DNA of 53,685 nucleotides from an uncultured Pirellulaceae bacterium (GTDB lineage: Bacteria; Planctomycetota; Planctomycetia; Pirellulales; Pirellulaceae), in NCBI GenBank assembly GCA_938036435.1, contig CALHPU010000103.1, positions 1-53,685 on the forward strand. The letters run 5' to 3'. A program made the translations under genes and the position numbers. The notes below the pieces were generated by a model. The model did no database searches. It saw only the letters and a program-made list of their open reading frames with translations, and had not been told where the DNA came from. Of the stretch, positions 1 through 9,362 are shown one piece after another. The stretch's first letter is position 1, and each line of letters opens with the position of its first letter.

Positions 1-58
1 CAGCTTTTGAGCACGAGATTTAGTGGTTTGTCAGGGATGGAAGTTAGAGTGTGTCATC

Positions 59-121
59 GTAGCCGGAGTCGCCAGACTTCGGTTTTATACTGCTGAACTG
101 AATTCTGGCGAATCCAGCTAC
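59..121. repeat. Intergenic imperfect palindrome (REP-like)
   Basis: Two 24-nt arms (59-82 and 98-121) are near-perfect reverse complements, both built around GTAGC-GGA-TCGCCAGA, with a 15-nt spacer. It lies outside any gene and would form a long hairpin. The design matches the other intergenic palindromes of this window but the sequence family is different. A transcript end for a gene to the left of the window is possible, but no T-run follows. Confidence 0.7.
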
Positions 122-618
122 CCTAAAATTAAATGTTGACAGACTACTAGGGTCTTCCAGACCACTAATCAATTAAATCTGGGAAGCCTGACGTGTGCCG
201 CTAAAAAACAAAGGGGGCGGACGTTCTTTTGGCGGAGTTGGAAGAAGTACCTGCAAAAAGCAGCCGGACTGGCTGTTCAGATTGGCTGCTCAGATCTGCT
301 GCTTTGTCGGTCATTGCGAGTTTTGCAGGTTGAGCAGAGGTAAGCTTCTTAACCGATTTCTGTTTGAGAGTGGCCAAATTCCCATAAACGGCCGATTTTG
401 ACAGCTTGCTTACCTTTGTTTGCTTTTTCTTGTTGAATTTTGACCGTTTACACGGTATATTTTAGACGAGTAAGTGTAATGAAATTGGTTTCACAGCATC
501 AGCTTTGCAACCGATTTCAAGATCTTTGGACGTGGCATCTCATTTGTTATTTGCTCGCCATTTCCACACTGTCTCTCACTAACGTTATTTTCCTTCCTTT
601 ATTTTTAGAGGTACTCAC
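122..618. other. Intergenic region before the DUF1559 gene
   Basis: About 500 bases without a convincing gene. Short open frames exist but lack a ribosome site and resemble no family I know. The last 15 bases hold the ribosome-binding site (AGAGG at about 606-610) of the next gene. Confidence 0.5.
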
Positions 619-1707
619 GTGAAACTTCAAATGAACAAAAAGGGTTTTACCCTTGTGGAACTGCTGGTTGTCATCGCAATCATCGGTATCCTGATTGGCA
701 TGCTCCTTCCTGCGGTTCAGCAGGTGCGCGAAGCTGCCCGTCGAACAGAATGCTTGAACAACATGCGGCAGATTGCTCTTGCGTCTTTGAATTTTGAATC
801 TGCTAACATGCATTTCCCTACGTCTGGATTGACTCCTGACTCTTACGGTTCTTCTGCCACCGACCCATGGGGTGGCGCGAATCGTTCGGAATTTGGCCGC
901 GAGAATATGTCTTGGGCTTTCCAAGTTCTTCCGTTCATTGAAGCCGAAAATACGCAACGGCTACGGCAATCTGCCCCGGGTTGGGGAGGAATACGTGCTA
1001 TTGTGGGTTTGGGGCAAGGCATTCCGTTTTACACATGTCCGTCGCGTGGCGAGCGTTTCAACATTGCCGTGCCTGACGGAAACGAGATGCGTCCGTGTAC
1101 AGATTATGCAGGTTTCTTAGTTGATCATGAGTACCTAACCGAGCGTGGGCTTCCGGTCAACGTGGTGGGCGGTCAGGGTTTCCAGTTCGACACTACACAA
1201 CCTCAGATCCCTGGTGAGCAAACCAACATTTGGGTCGGAATGATTGCAAGTGCCGGCCACGTTCAGTTCAGCAGTGGTACTTTCGATCTGACTGAATTTC
1301 CTCTGATTGGTTTTGGTGCCGTTGCAGATGGTTCCTCCAATACTTTCATGTACGGCGAGAAAGCTGCGACCGCCAGTCAGTACACCACGATTTCTCCAAT
1401 GGGTTGGAACGCTTGGTGGGAAAATTCAGGTTTTATCCACAACGGTTGGCCGACCATGCGATCGCCTAATATTGGCGTCGGTGGATTTATCGCCGACAAT
1501 CGGTTTGATGACACTGTGCCGACCTTTGATATCGATGGAGTTCCTCACCGCGTGAACATCGGATTTGGCTCGGCTCATCCCGGGACAGTTAACTTCGCTC
1601 TCGGTGATGGCTCGACTCACGCGGTCAGCACTAATGTGAATGTGGACACGATCTATCAGGGCGGCCACCGTTCCGACGGAACTGTGTTTAACATTAAAGA
1701 TCTATAA
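619..1707 (+). CDS. DUF1559 prepilin-like secreted protein
   Basis: Secreted or surface protein of the DUF1559 family, which is hugely expanded in planctomycetes; its function is not established. Residues 8-33 carry a type IV prepilin signature (GFTLVELLVVIAIIGILIG), with the G|F processing site and Glu at +5, followed by the usual PAVQQVREAARR helix. Near the C-terminus the family's H-x9-DG motif is present (HPGTVNFALGDG). The length of 362 aa is normal. I chose the GTG start because AGAGG lies about 8 nt upstream; ATG at 631 is the alternative and keeps the same motif. The gene stands alone and ends in a hairpin terminator. Membership is clear; role as a minor pilin or surface fibre is inference. 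Confidence 0.93.
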   Translation: MKLQMNKKGFTLVELLVVIAIIGILIGMLLPAVQQVREAARRTECLNNMRQIALASLNFESANMHFPTSGLTPDSYGSSATDPWGGANRSEFGRENMSWAFQVLPFIEAENTQRLRQSAPGWGGIRAIVGLGQGIPFYTCPSRGERFNIAVPDGNEMRPCTDYAGFLVDHEYLTERGLPVNVVGGQGFQFDTTQPQIPGEQTNIWVGMIASAGHVQFSSGTFDLTEFPLIGFGAVADGSSNTFMYGEKAATASQYTTISPMGWNAWWENSGFIHNGWPTMRSPNIGVGGFIADNRFDDTVPTFDIDGVPHRVNIGFGSAHPGTVNFALGDGSTHAVSTNVNVDTIYQGGHRSDGTVFNIKDL

Positions 1708-1740
1708 ACCGCGCTCGAGCTGACAATTGTTTTTTCTTGT

Positions 1741-1772
1741 TTCTGCCGGCAATTTTGTCGGCAGAATTTTTT
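1741..1772 (+). terminator. Rho-independent terminator after the DUF1559 gene
   Basis: An 8-bp stem (TTCTGCCG, 1741-1748, with CGGCAGAA, 1759-1766) and a 10-nt loop are followed by a T-run to 1772. It starts 34 nt after the stop codon. Confidence 0.85.
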
Positions 1773-1803
1773 AATTTGATTCTCTAATTTTCCAAAAAGT
1801 AAA

Positions 1804-2292
1804 ATGAGAAACTTGATTCTTTTAGTTTTGTGTTGTTTTTTTCTCGGCTGCGGTGGGGATGGGATTCAAAAGAAGTTGGCTAAGTATTCAGAACACAATG
1901 TTCAGAAAGCCTCGATGCTCTACACCATGTACAGCGGGATGAATGGCTACAAAGGGCCAAGTAGCTTGGAGGAGTTGAAAGAGTTTTTCGAGTCAAACCA
2001 AAACGCACAAAAGCGACTCAAAAGTGTTCCCGGAATCGAGTTGAGTAACCTAGACGATTGTTTTGTCGGCCGCGATGGAGAGCCGCTTGAATTTAGGTGG
2101 TCAATCAGATCGGGACCTCTCGCACCTGCTTATCCTATCTGCTTCGAGACAGTTGGCGTCGATGGAGTCCGACAAGTTGGTCTTTCGGGAAGCAAAGTGC
2201 TCGATGTCGAAGACGATGACGAGTACGAGGAGCTGAAGAAAGGTAAGTATCGGGCTGGTGAAAGATACAAACCGGGTACGAAATCAGAATAA
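1804..2292 (+). CDS. Small lipoprotein of unknown function
   Basis: A 162-residue protein with a lipoprotein signal: a short basic start (MRN), a hydrophobic stretch and the lipobox LGCG with Cys at about residue 16, so it is probably anchored to a membrane. The body is hydrophilic, with a Lys/Glu-rich helix (residues 20-80) and an acidic run (VEDDDEYEEL) near the end. I recognise no domain. It is a single-gene unit framed by terminators on both sides. Small lipoproteins of this size often sit next to DUF1559 genes in planctomycetes, which fits the neighbour upstream. Confidence 0.85.
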   Translation: MRNLILLVLCCFFLGCGGDGIQKKLAKYSEHNVQKASMLYTMYSGMNGYKGPSSLEELKEFFESNQNAQKRLKSVPGIELSNLDDCFVGRDGEPLEFRWSIRSGPLAPAYPICFETVGVDGVRQVGLSGSKVLDVEDDDEYEELKKGKYRAGERYKPGTKSE

Positions 2293-2330
2293 CTGATCTC
2301 CAACCCTGCACCACATCTTTTTTGACCTAT

Positions 2331-2362
2331 AAACTGGCCGCTTCACCGCGGCCAGTTTTTTT
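2331..2362 (+). terminator. Rho-independent terminator after the small lipoprotein gene
   Basis: A perfect 11-bp stem (AAACTGGCCGC, 2331-2341, with its complement 2348-2358), a 6-nt loop and seven Ts. It lies before the ATG chosen for the next gene, which argues that the next gene begins at 2400 and not at an upstream TTG at 2322. Confidence 0.92.
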
Positions 2363-2399
2363 CTTCCTCGTGATTCTGCATCGAGTGAGTGGCCGAGAA

Positions 2400-5300
2400 A
2401 TGGTTAGAACTATTCAGACAGGTAGTGTTTACTTTATTTGTTTATTGCTGGGGTTGTTTCTTGGTTGCTCAAAAGAAGACAGTCCGCTAACAACCATTTC
2501 CCACTTGGAGCCGACAAAGGACGGATACGAACTTTGCGGCCAAGGCATTTATACGTTGCCGTTGAGCGTGGATTCCACCGATAGAGTTGATCCACCGACG
2601 CGCTTTGAAGTTCTGTCCGACTCTGGTATTGATTTCAGGAACTTCTTATTCCGACACCGAACGAATCTCTATATCGAAACAGGTGCAGGCGTTGCGCTGG
2701 CTGATTACGATGGCGACGGTCTGATCGATGTTTATCTGACTGGCTCCGATGTCGCAAACAAATTGTACAGGAACCTTGGGGATCTGAAATTTGAGGATGT
2801 CACCGATGCCGCCGGTGTAGACGGTCGAATCAACGACACGGTGGTTCTTTCTTCAGGAGCCTCGTTTGCCGATATTGACAACGACGGCGATTTGGATCTG
2901 TTTGTTTGCAACATGGCGGCGCCAAACTTGCTGTATGTTAACCAAGGCGACGGTACGTTTACCGAGCAGACTTACCAGCGAGCTGTAAGCTACTCCGGTG
3001 CCAGTAAACAAGCAAATTTCTGCGATTTCGATAGGGACGGAGACCTCGACTTTTACTTGGTCACTTATCAAGACAAACAAAAAATAGGCGGTAAGTTGAT
3101 CGAAGAAGTCGACGGAAAGAAACGCGTCATCCAAGGAAACGAGGAATACGCAGCGATCATTGATGGGCGCGAAGAATACAAGGTTGGTGAACGCGATTTA
3201 CTTTATATCAACGACGGCACAGGGCATTTCTCAGAGGTTGCAGCTTCTCGAGGGATTTCAGGTTACGACTGTGGCAACGGCAGTGTGTGGTTCGACTATG
3301 ACGACGATGGCTGGCAAGACATTTACGTCGGTAGCGACTTTAAGCAGCCAGATCATCTTTATCGCAACAATCAGGATGGAACCTTTACGGATGTTCTGCC
3401 GGATACGGTCAGTCGTACGCCGTGGTTTTCGATGGGTGTGGACGTTGGAGACTTGAACAATGATGGCCGCCTCGATTTGCTGGTTGCCGATATGGCGGAC
3501 CGCACTCATTACGGTCAAAAAATAAACATGGGAGACATGGGTGATTCAAGTTGGTTTTTAAGTTACGGCCGACCCCGTCAGTTTATGGCGAACTGCTTCT
3601 ATTTGAACACGGGCACAACGCGATTGCTCGAACTCGCGCGACAGGCAAAGTTGGCAAAAACTGACTGGACTTGGAGCGTTCGGTTTGCTGATTTGGATTT
3701 AGACGGCAATCAAGACGTTTTCTTCACAAACGGTCATGCGCGTGACCTGATGAATAGTGACCGGATTGCCGAGGACAGAAAACTAAAAACAATCGAGGAT
3801 AAAGAACTTTCAATTGAAAAGCGTATTGAATTTAACCGCAGCATCCCGCCTCGCAATGAAACGAATTTGGCTTACGCAAACCGAGGTGACCTAGAATTCG
3901 AATCCGTGGGCAAGGAGTGGGGGTTGGATTTTCATGGTGTAAGTCACGCAGCAGGTTTCGCAGATCTCGATCTCGATGGTGACTTGGATTGTGTGGTTAA
4001 CAACTATTACAAACCCTCACTGGTGTACGAGAACACCACCAAGGATGGGGGGCGTCTATTGGTAGAACTGCGCAGTTCGCAAACGAACGTCTTTGGGATC
4101 GGCAGTAAGATTGAAATCTGGCAAGGCACCGACTACCAGCGGCGTGATTTATTGCCCGGACGTGGTTATCTCGCGTCTGACCCAATGATGGTTCACTTTG
4201 GAATCAAGGAAGACCAAAACATCGATCGGTTGAGAGTGACTTGGCCTGATGAACGAGTGCAGGAATTTACCGATCTGAAATCAAACTGTCTCTACCGCGT
4301 GATTGATTCGGGAGATGCCAAAGCCATTGCTGAAACTCCTTCATCGCCAGCATTGTTCGCGGACCAAACAGAAGAATCGGGATTCAAATTTGCTCATCAG
4401 GAGTCTCAATTCGATGATTTTAGTCGGGAACCGTTGCTGCCATTCCAGTTGTCGCGACTTGGTGGAAGTGTGGCTTGCGGCGACATCAACGGCGATGGCT
4501 TTATTGACGTGTATTGCGGCGGTGCTGCCGGTCAGTCCGGAGAATTGCTGGTCAATGGTGATGGGCAGTTTGAGCCTCTGTCCGGTCCTTGGAAACGAGA
4601 TTTGAATCGCGAGGATATGAGTGCTCTGTTTTTCGACGCAGACGGCGACGGCAAAACAGATCTTTACGTGGCCAGTGGTAGTAATGAGTTCGATACAGAC
4701 GCTTCTGAATATCAGGATCATCTGTACCGGAACCTTGGTGAAGGCAAGTTCGAAGATGTCACCGAGACATCGCTTCCTGAAATGCTAACCAGCAGCCATT
4801 GCGTGACGTCGGTTGACTTCGATCGTGACGGAGATCTGGATCTGTTTGTCGGATCTCGAAGCGTACCGGGTAAGTATCCACTAACCCCAAAGAGCCATTT
4901 GTTGATTAACGACGATGGCGTGTTCCAAGTCGCCGACGATCAGGTATCAGGAGGTGTAGAAGATGTTGGCCTTGTTAACTCTGCCGTTTGGTCTGACTTC
5001 GATTCCGACGGTTGGCCAGATTTATTGGTTGCCGTGGAATGGGGCCCGATCACCGTTTTCAAAAACGATCAGGGTACGCTGGTGAACGTCACTGAATCAA
5101 TCGGGATTGGCGATCAGTTTGGCTGGTGGCACGGAATTGCGGCTGCTGATTTGGACGCTGATGGCGATATGGATTACGTCGTAACCAATCAAGGTCGAAA
5201 CACAAAGTATCACGCCACACCAGAGCACCCTCATCGTCTTTACTATGACGATTTTGATGGCAACGGAACTTTGGATCTTGTCGAGTCTGAATACGAGGGG

Positions 5301-6122
5301 GAGACCGAGTATCCCGTGAGAGGTCGCAGTTGTAGTTCTCGTTGCATGCCGTTCATCGCAGACAAATTTAAAACGTTCCACGATTATTCGTTGGCATCAA
5401 TTTTTGACATCTATCAGGTTCAAGATAAACCGCGCCCTGTAAAGGAACTGCGAGTGCTTGATTCTGTCGTCTTGTGGAACGACGGAGAATCTGGATTTCA
5501 GATGGAAGCTCTACCGAAGTTGGCACAGATTAGTCCCGGCTATGGAGTTTGCGTGTCCGACTTTGATAGCGATGGATATCAAGACATTTTGATGGCGACG
5601 AATTTTTTCGGCTCCCAACCGGAGACGGGATACATGGATGGTGGCCTTGGATGGTTGTTAAAGGGTGGAGAGGACCGGCAGTTCAAACCTTGTTGGCCCA
5701 ACGAAAGTGGTGTTATTGTTGACGGTGATGGAAATGGACTGGCACTTGCCGATGTTGACAACGACGGCGACCAAGATGCTATTTTTGCAGTCAACAATCA
5801 GGCCTTTCGCATGTTGGAAAACCGTTCGGATGCATCGAACGTGCGTGTCGTCGTCAATGGCGTTCCCGGAAACGAGAGCGGAATCGGCACACGGTTGGTT
5901 CTAATTGGAGACGAAGGCCAAGACGCGCCATTTCGCCAGGCGTTCGAGATATCCGCTGGCGGCAGCTACCTCGCTCAATCATCTGCTCAGCCGTCGATTG
6001 CGGTTTCCACGCTGGAAAAGGCCGTTTCGATAGAGGTTCATTGGCCTGATGGTGTGGAGTCGAAGTTGGAGGTTCCAGATCTACAAAACGGTGTTTTGGT
6101 ATTAAGATATCCGGCAAATTAG
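2400..6122 (+). CDS. Giant CRTAC1-like lipoprotein with duplicated FG-GAP/ASPIC-UnbV modules
   Basis: A lipoprotein of 1240 aa; the start at 2400 gives a signal peptide with lipobox LFLGC at about residue 23. The body is a tandem duplication. Each half holds six to eight FG-GAP/VCBS blades with calcium-loop signatures of the DxDxDGxxD type (DYDGDGLIDVY, DIDNDGDLDLF, DFDRDGDLDFY, and later DINGDGFIDVY, DADGDGKTDLY, DFDSDGWPDLL). Each half closes with an ASPIC/UnbV domain (around residues 570-645 and 1155-1235). This is the CRTAC1 plan seen in many planctomycete surface proteins. A beta-propeller that binds calcium at the cell surface is the expected structure; the ligand is unknown. Single gene with its own upstream terminator. 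Confidence 0.9.
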   Translation: MVRTIQTGSVYFICLLLGLFLGCSKEDSPLTTISHLEPTKDGYELCGQGIYTLPLSVDSTDRVDPPTRFEVLSDSGIDFRNFLFRHRTNLYIETGAGVALADYDGDGLIDVYLTGSDVANKLYRNLGDLKFEDVTDAAGVDGRINDTVVLSSGASFADIDNDGDLDLFVCNMAAPNLLYVNQGDGTFTEQTYQRAVSYSGASKQANFCDFDRDGDLDFYLVTYQDKQKIGGKLIEEVDGKKRVIQGNEEYAAIIDGREEYKVGERDLLYINDGTGHFSEVAASRGISGYDCGNGSVWFDYDDDGWQDIYVGSDFKQPDHLYRNNQDGTFTDVLPDTVSRTPWFSMGVDVGDLNNDGRLDLLVADMADRTHYGQKINMGDMGDSSWFLSYGRPRQFMANCFYLNTGTTRLLELARQAKLAKTDWTWSVRFADLDLDGNQDVFFTNGHARDLMNSDRIAEDRKLKTIEDKELSIEKRIEFNRSIPPRNETNLAYANRGDLEFESVGKEWGLDFHGVSHAAGFADLDLDGDLDCVVNNYYKPSLVYENTTKDGGRLLVELRSSQTNVFGIGSKIEIWQGTDYQRRDLLPGRGYLASDPMMVHFGIKEDQNIDRLRVTWPDERVQEFTDLKSNCLYRVIDSGDAKAIAETPSSPALFADQTEESGFKFAHQESQFDDFSREPLLPFQLSRLGGSVACGDINGDGFIDVYCGGAAGQSGELLVNGDGQFEPLSGPWKRDLNREDMSALFFDADGDGKTDLYVASGSNEFDTDASEYQDHLYRNLGEGKFEDVTETSLPEMLTSSHCVTSVDFDRDGDLDLFVGSRSVPGKYPLTPKSHLLINDDGVFQVADDQVSGGVEDVGLVNSAVWSDFDSDGWPDLLVAVEWGPITVFKNDQGTLVNVTESIGIGDQFGWWHGIAAADLDADGDMDYVVTNQGRNTKYHATPEHPHRLYYDDFDGNGTLDLVESEYEGETEYPVRGRSCSSRCMPFIADKFKTFHDYSLASIFDIYQVQDKPRPVKELRVLDSVVLWNDGESGFQMEALPKLAQISPGYGVCVSDFDSDGYQDILMATNFFGSQPETGYMDGGLGWLLKGGEDRQFKPCWPNESGVIVDGDGNGLALADVDNDGDQDAIFAVNNQAFRMLENRSDASNVRVVVNGVPGNESGIGTRLVLIGDEGQDAPFRQAFEISAGGSYLAQSSAQPSIAVSTLEKAVSIEVHWPDGVESKLEVPDLQNGVLVLRYPAN

Positions 6123-6209
6123 GCCACAAGACAGCACCATTGGATTCATGTTTCGACGAATTGCGGATCTGCCTATACTGCGGGAAATTTCCCATTCGTC
6201 GAGATACCA

Positions 6210-7598
6210 ATGAACACACAACGTCTAGTTTGCCAAGGTCGCATGTGGCTAGCTTCCGCTGTTTTCTTTTTTGGGCTAGTCTTTTTTTGCACGTGTTTTG
6301 CTGATGTGACTGCCCAGCAGCCCGAAACGGCGGGCCGACGGCAGCAGCGCAGTCCGTGGCGTGCTTCTTTCAACGAAATCAATCATGACGCGGCAGCCAA
6401 TCAAGCGCGCGAACAACAAGCACTAGCCGAAAGTTGGCAGCCTGCTCAATCGCGCTCGGAGGATTCGGGTTCCGCCAACGCAGCCACCACCCCTACCCTG
6501 CCCGCCAATCAAGTTCCCGATCTCAAGATTCGGACCGCCAATGCCTCTAACGCCGCTGCAAGTTCGCGCCCCAAGAGTAAACCGATTGCCGGCGCTGCGA
6601 TATCTAGATCGATGGATGCACTCCCCAATGAAGCCGGACAGGTATGGCGCGAGTATGACATTTCTTCCTACACTTCAAAAGTTACCTCGGTTGATAATCC
6701 ACAACAGGCGCTGCTGGACTGGATCCTTCGTGAGACAGGAAATGAGATGTGGTTTAACGAGCCGCTGGGAATTCTGCACGCCACAAAATCAAGATTGATC
6801 GTTTATCACACTCCAGAGATTCAATCAGCGGTGAAGAATATTGTCGATCGATTCGTACGCACGCGCGGGCAGTTGCAAAGCTTTAACATTAATCTAGTCA
6901 CCGTTGGCAATCCCAATTGGCGATCCCAAGCCTATCCTTTGCTGCAGACCGTTGATGTGGAATCGCCGGGTGTAGAGGCTTGGCTGGTCTCCAAAGAAAA
7001 TGCGGCAATTCTGTTCAACCAATTGAAGAACCGAACTGATTTTAAAGAGCACAGTGGCGGCACGGTCAATTCGCATGACGGTCAATCATTTGTCCTAGAA
7101 AAAACCAAGCCCGTTCTCTTTGTAAGATCCATTCGCTGGATGCCCGGTCAGTTTCCCGGATACGAGCCACAAATGACAACGATCAACGAAGGCTACTCGG
7201 TCGGAATCAGCCCTCTGATGTCACTCGATAATCAGTCGGTCGAAGTTGCCATTAAAGCCGATGTCGATCAGGTGGAAACTTTGACGCCAGTAAAAGTGCC
7301 CGTTGGCGGCAACAGCGTCGATCTAAACGTGCCCAAAGTCATCAGCTGGCGATTGCACGAACGTTTTCGCTGGCCTGCTGATCAAGTGTTGCTAATCAGC
7401 AGCGGCGTTGTTGCCAGTCCCCAGCCGGAATCGGGTAATAGTTTTGGTCCATTGCGGTCGATTGGATTGGGGGCCGCGAAGCAGAAGTCCGGTCGCTCAG
7501 ATGCCCTTTTGATGATCGAGTATCGTGGCCCTACCAACAGCGCCAGCATGCCTCGTTCGGCCGGACGCTCCCGAATGCAACCCTTGACCAATCGTTAG
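6210..7598 (+). CDS. Secreted hypothetical protein with secretin-like regions
   Basis: A 462-residue protein with an N-terminal hydrophobic segment (residues 10-35, ending near TAQQ) that looks like a signal peptide. Residues 40-140 are Ala/Pro/Ser-rich and probably disordered. From about 145 there is a stretch of the type YDISSYT...ALLDWILRETG...NEPLGILHATKSRLIVYHTPEIQSAVKNIVDRFV, like the N-domain of secretin-type proteins, where a short beta-alpha repeat tests residues against a peptide index. Residues 300-400 have strand patterns like secretin cores. It is too short for a full secretin. I call it a periplasmic or secreted protein of unknown role. No operon partner. Confidence 0.75.
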   Translation: MNTQRLVCQGRMWLASAVFFFGLVFFCTCFADVTAQQPETAGRRQQRSPWRASFNEINHDAAANQAREQQALAESWQPAQSRSEDSGSANAATTPTLPANQVPDLKIRTANASNAAASSRPKSKPIAGAAISRSMDALPNEAGQVWREYDISSYTSKVTSVDNPQQALLDWILRETGNEMWFNEPLGILHATKSRLIVYHTPEIQSAVKNIVDRFVRTRGQLQSFNINLVTVGNPNWRSQAYPLLQTVDVESPGVEAWLVSKENAAILFNQLKNRTDFKEHSGGTVNSHDGQSFVLEKTKPVLFVRSIRWMPGQFPGYEPQMTTINEGYSVGISPLMSLDNQSVEVAIKADVDQVETLTPVKVPVGGNSVDLNVPKVISWRLHERFRWPADQVLLISSGVVASPQPESGNSFGPLRSIGLGAAKQKSGRSDALLMIEYRGPTNSASMPRSAGRSRMQPLTNR

Positions 7599-7742
7599 AG
7601 TGATCTATTTCTGGGCGGCCTCTCCTTGGGCGGTCTCACTTTGGAGAATCGGTCCTTCCTAGATCAGAAATTCCCTCGCCCGTCTCGACGGTGGTAAAAT
7701 TTGACCTAGAATGCGTTTTGAATTACGCCGTATCTCGGCTGC

Positions 7743-9083
7743 ATGAAATTGGTAAACACACAGAAAATGGCCCAACAAAAACGTCGCATTGTTATTACAG
7801 GAATGGGCGCAATCAGTCCTTTGGGGAATTCTATTGAATCTCTCTGGGAGCGTCTCAGCAACGGTACCAGTGGTGTAGATCTTCTGCGATCAATCCCTGT
7901 CGATAACTTCCCCGTGGACATTGGTGGCGAGTGCAATGAGTTCGAGGGGAAGATCGATGATTTTGGCGAACTAGAGAAAAAGCTCAAACGCAACGTCAAA
8001 AAAGGTCTCAAATTGATGTGCCGCGAGATTCAAATGGGCGTCGCAGCAGCTCAACTAGCCATGGCTCATTCGGGCCTTGCCGATGCGCCGATGGATCCTA
8101 CTCGAATCGGTACCATGTTTGGCAGTGACTATATCATTACCAACCCTGCCGAATTCAAAAAGGGGATTGGGCAATGCATCGACCAAGAAGGCCAATTCGT
8201 TTTTGAACAATGGGCTGAAAATGGATTGGTCAATGTAGAACCGACATGGCTGCTGAAATACTTGCCCAACATGCCGGCAAGCCACGTGGCGATCTTCAAT
8301 GACTTGCAGGGCCCTAGCAATTCATTAACCGTGCGAGAATCATCCTCGAACGTTGCCATCGGGGAAGCCGTCACGATTATCCGGCGTGGTTCTGCCGACG
8401 CGTTTGTGACTGGATCGACCGGTTCACGAATTCATCCTCTGCGGACGATTCATGTGTGTCTTCAAGAGCAACTTGCCGATCGGAATTCAGCGGTTGCTGG
8501 TGGTGATGCCAGTAAAGCTTGCCGTCCGTTTGACAAAGACAGAAACGGCATGGTGATGGGTGAAGGGGCTGGCGTAATGATTCTCGAATCGCTTGAATCG
8601 GCCGAAGCACGTTCTGCTAAAATCTACGGCGAAGTTTTGGGTTACGGGTCTTCTGCCGTTACCCGCAGCGACGGAGGGGCAGATTTCCGAACATCACTGT
8701 CCAACGCAATCCAGATGGCGCTCAATGTGGCCGGCGTTTCTGCCGATTCAATCGGTCACGTGCAAGCCCATGGCAGCGGATGCCTCCGATGCGATGTCGA
8801 AGAGGCTCAGGCGATTGCCGAGCACTTGCCGGAGACGCCTGTGACGGCTGCCAAAAGCTACATGGGGAATCTTGGCGCTGGCAGCGGCATGGTTGAATCA
8901 ATCGCCAGCGTGTTGTCGTTACAGAATGACCATCTGCTACCGATTTTGAATTGCGATTCGCTTGATCCTGATTGCAAAATTCGTGCAGCTGTTTCGGGTG
9001 AGTCACCCGGCGACAGTTTTATTAATCTCAATGTTACTCCGCAAGGGCAAGCTAGTGCGGTGATCATTGGCCGGTACGCGTAG
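7743..9083 (+). CDS. Beta-ketoacyl-ACP synthase-like protein with altered catalytic residues
   Basis: A 446-residue protein with the thiolase fold of KAS II/FabF enzymes, which normally elongate acyl chains: RRIVITGMGAISPLG at the start, GPSNSLTV, AIGEA, the AHGSG loop and the NLGAGSG loop. Aligned to FabF, the active-site Cys of the SACAT motif falls on Glu199 (VRESSSN), the first catalytic His is kept (His343), and the second His of the KSMTGH motif is Asn376 (KSYMGN). Decarboxylative condensation by the usual route is therefore unlikely. Such proteins resemble the chain-length factors that pair with active synthases. ATG at 7767 is an alternative start. No acyl carrier protein or other lipid gene is nearby. 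Confidence 0.88.
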   Translation: MKLVNTQKMAQQKRRIVITGMGAISPLGNSIESLWERLSNGTSGVDLLRSIPVDNFPVDIGGECNEFEGKIDDFGELEKKLKRNVKKGLKLMCREIQMGVAAAQLAMAHSGLADAPMDPTRIGTMFGSDYIITNPAEFKKGIGQCIDQEGQFVFEQWAENGLVNVEPTWLLKYLPNMPASHVAIFNDLQGPSNSLTVRESSSNVAIGEAVTIIRRGSADAFVTGSTGSRIHPLRTIHVCLQEQLADRNSAVAGGDASKACRPFDKDRNGMVMGEGAGVMILESLESAEARSAKIYGEVLGYGSSAVTRSDGGADFRTSLSNAIQMALNVAGVSADSIGHVQAHGSGCLRCDVEEAQAIAEHLPETPVTAAKSYMGNLGAGSGMVESIASVLSLQNDHLLPILNCDSLDPDCKIRAAVSGESPGDSFINLNVTPQGQASAVIIGRYA

Positions 9084-9108
9084 GTTCGGTTTATAACCGA
9101 ACTCTTTT
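9084..9108 (+). terminator. Terminator after the ketoacyl-synthase-like gene
   Basis: GTTCGGTT (9084-9091) pairs with AACCGAAC (9095-9102) and is followed by TCTTTT. The hairpin begins right at the stop codon. Confidence 0.75.
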
Positions 9109-9155
9109 AGCGATACGGGTAAGAACAACACGGTTGAAAACCGCATCTACGTGAG

Positions 9156-9227
9156 AGACGCCGGTGGGAATCGAACCCACTGAAAACTGCTTTGCAGGCA
9201 GCCGCCTTACCATCTGGCTCCAGCGTC
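9156..9227 (-). tRNA. tRNA-Cys (GCA)
   Basis: Read on the minus strand: acceptor GACGCTG with CGGCGTC, D-stem GCC/GGC, anticodon loop CTGCAAA (anticodon GCA), T-loop TTCGATT between GTGGG and CCCAC, and discriminator U73, which is the Cys identity base. It is the last tRNA of the leftward array. Confidence 0.93.
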
Positions 9228-9243
9228 GAATTTGAGATAAAAA

Positions 9244-9332
9244 GCTGACGACTGGTCTCGCAGCAGCATGATACGGTTTACGCATGATCCGGGTTACAAG
9301 ACCGGCGCCTTTCTGTGTCGAGCCACGTCAGC
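9244..9332 (-). tRNA. tRNA-like sequence, Thr (TGT) anticodon, no normal T-arm
   Basis: On the minus strand a perfect 7-bp acceptor (GCTGACG/CGTCAGC) encloses a D-stem GCT/GGC and an anticodon arm with loop CTTGTAA (anticodon TGT). The D-loop lacks the GG pair, and the 37 nt between anticodon stem and acceptor contain no TTC T-loop but a repeated ATCATGC. It could be a decayed or divergent tRNA-Thr; gene finders may miss it. Confidence 0.45.
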
Positions 9333-9362
9333 AGTTTGTCGTTTAAACAAAAGCAAAATAAG

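Noticed and set aside
195..622. Two open frames upstream of the DUF1559 gene
   Set aside because: No ribosome site, Cys/Phe-rich random-looking proteins, overlap with regulatory sequence; no support as genes.
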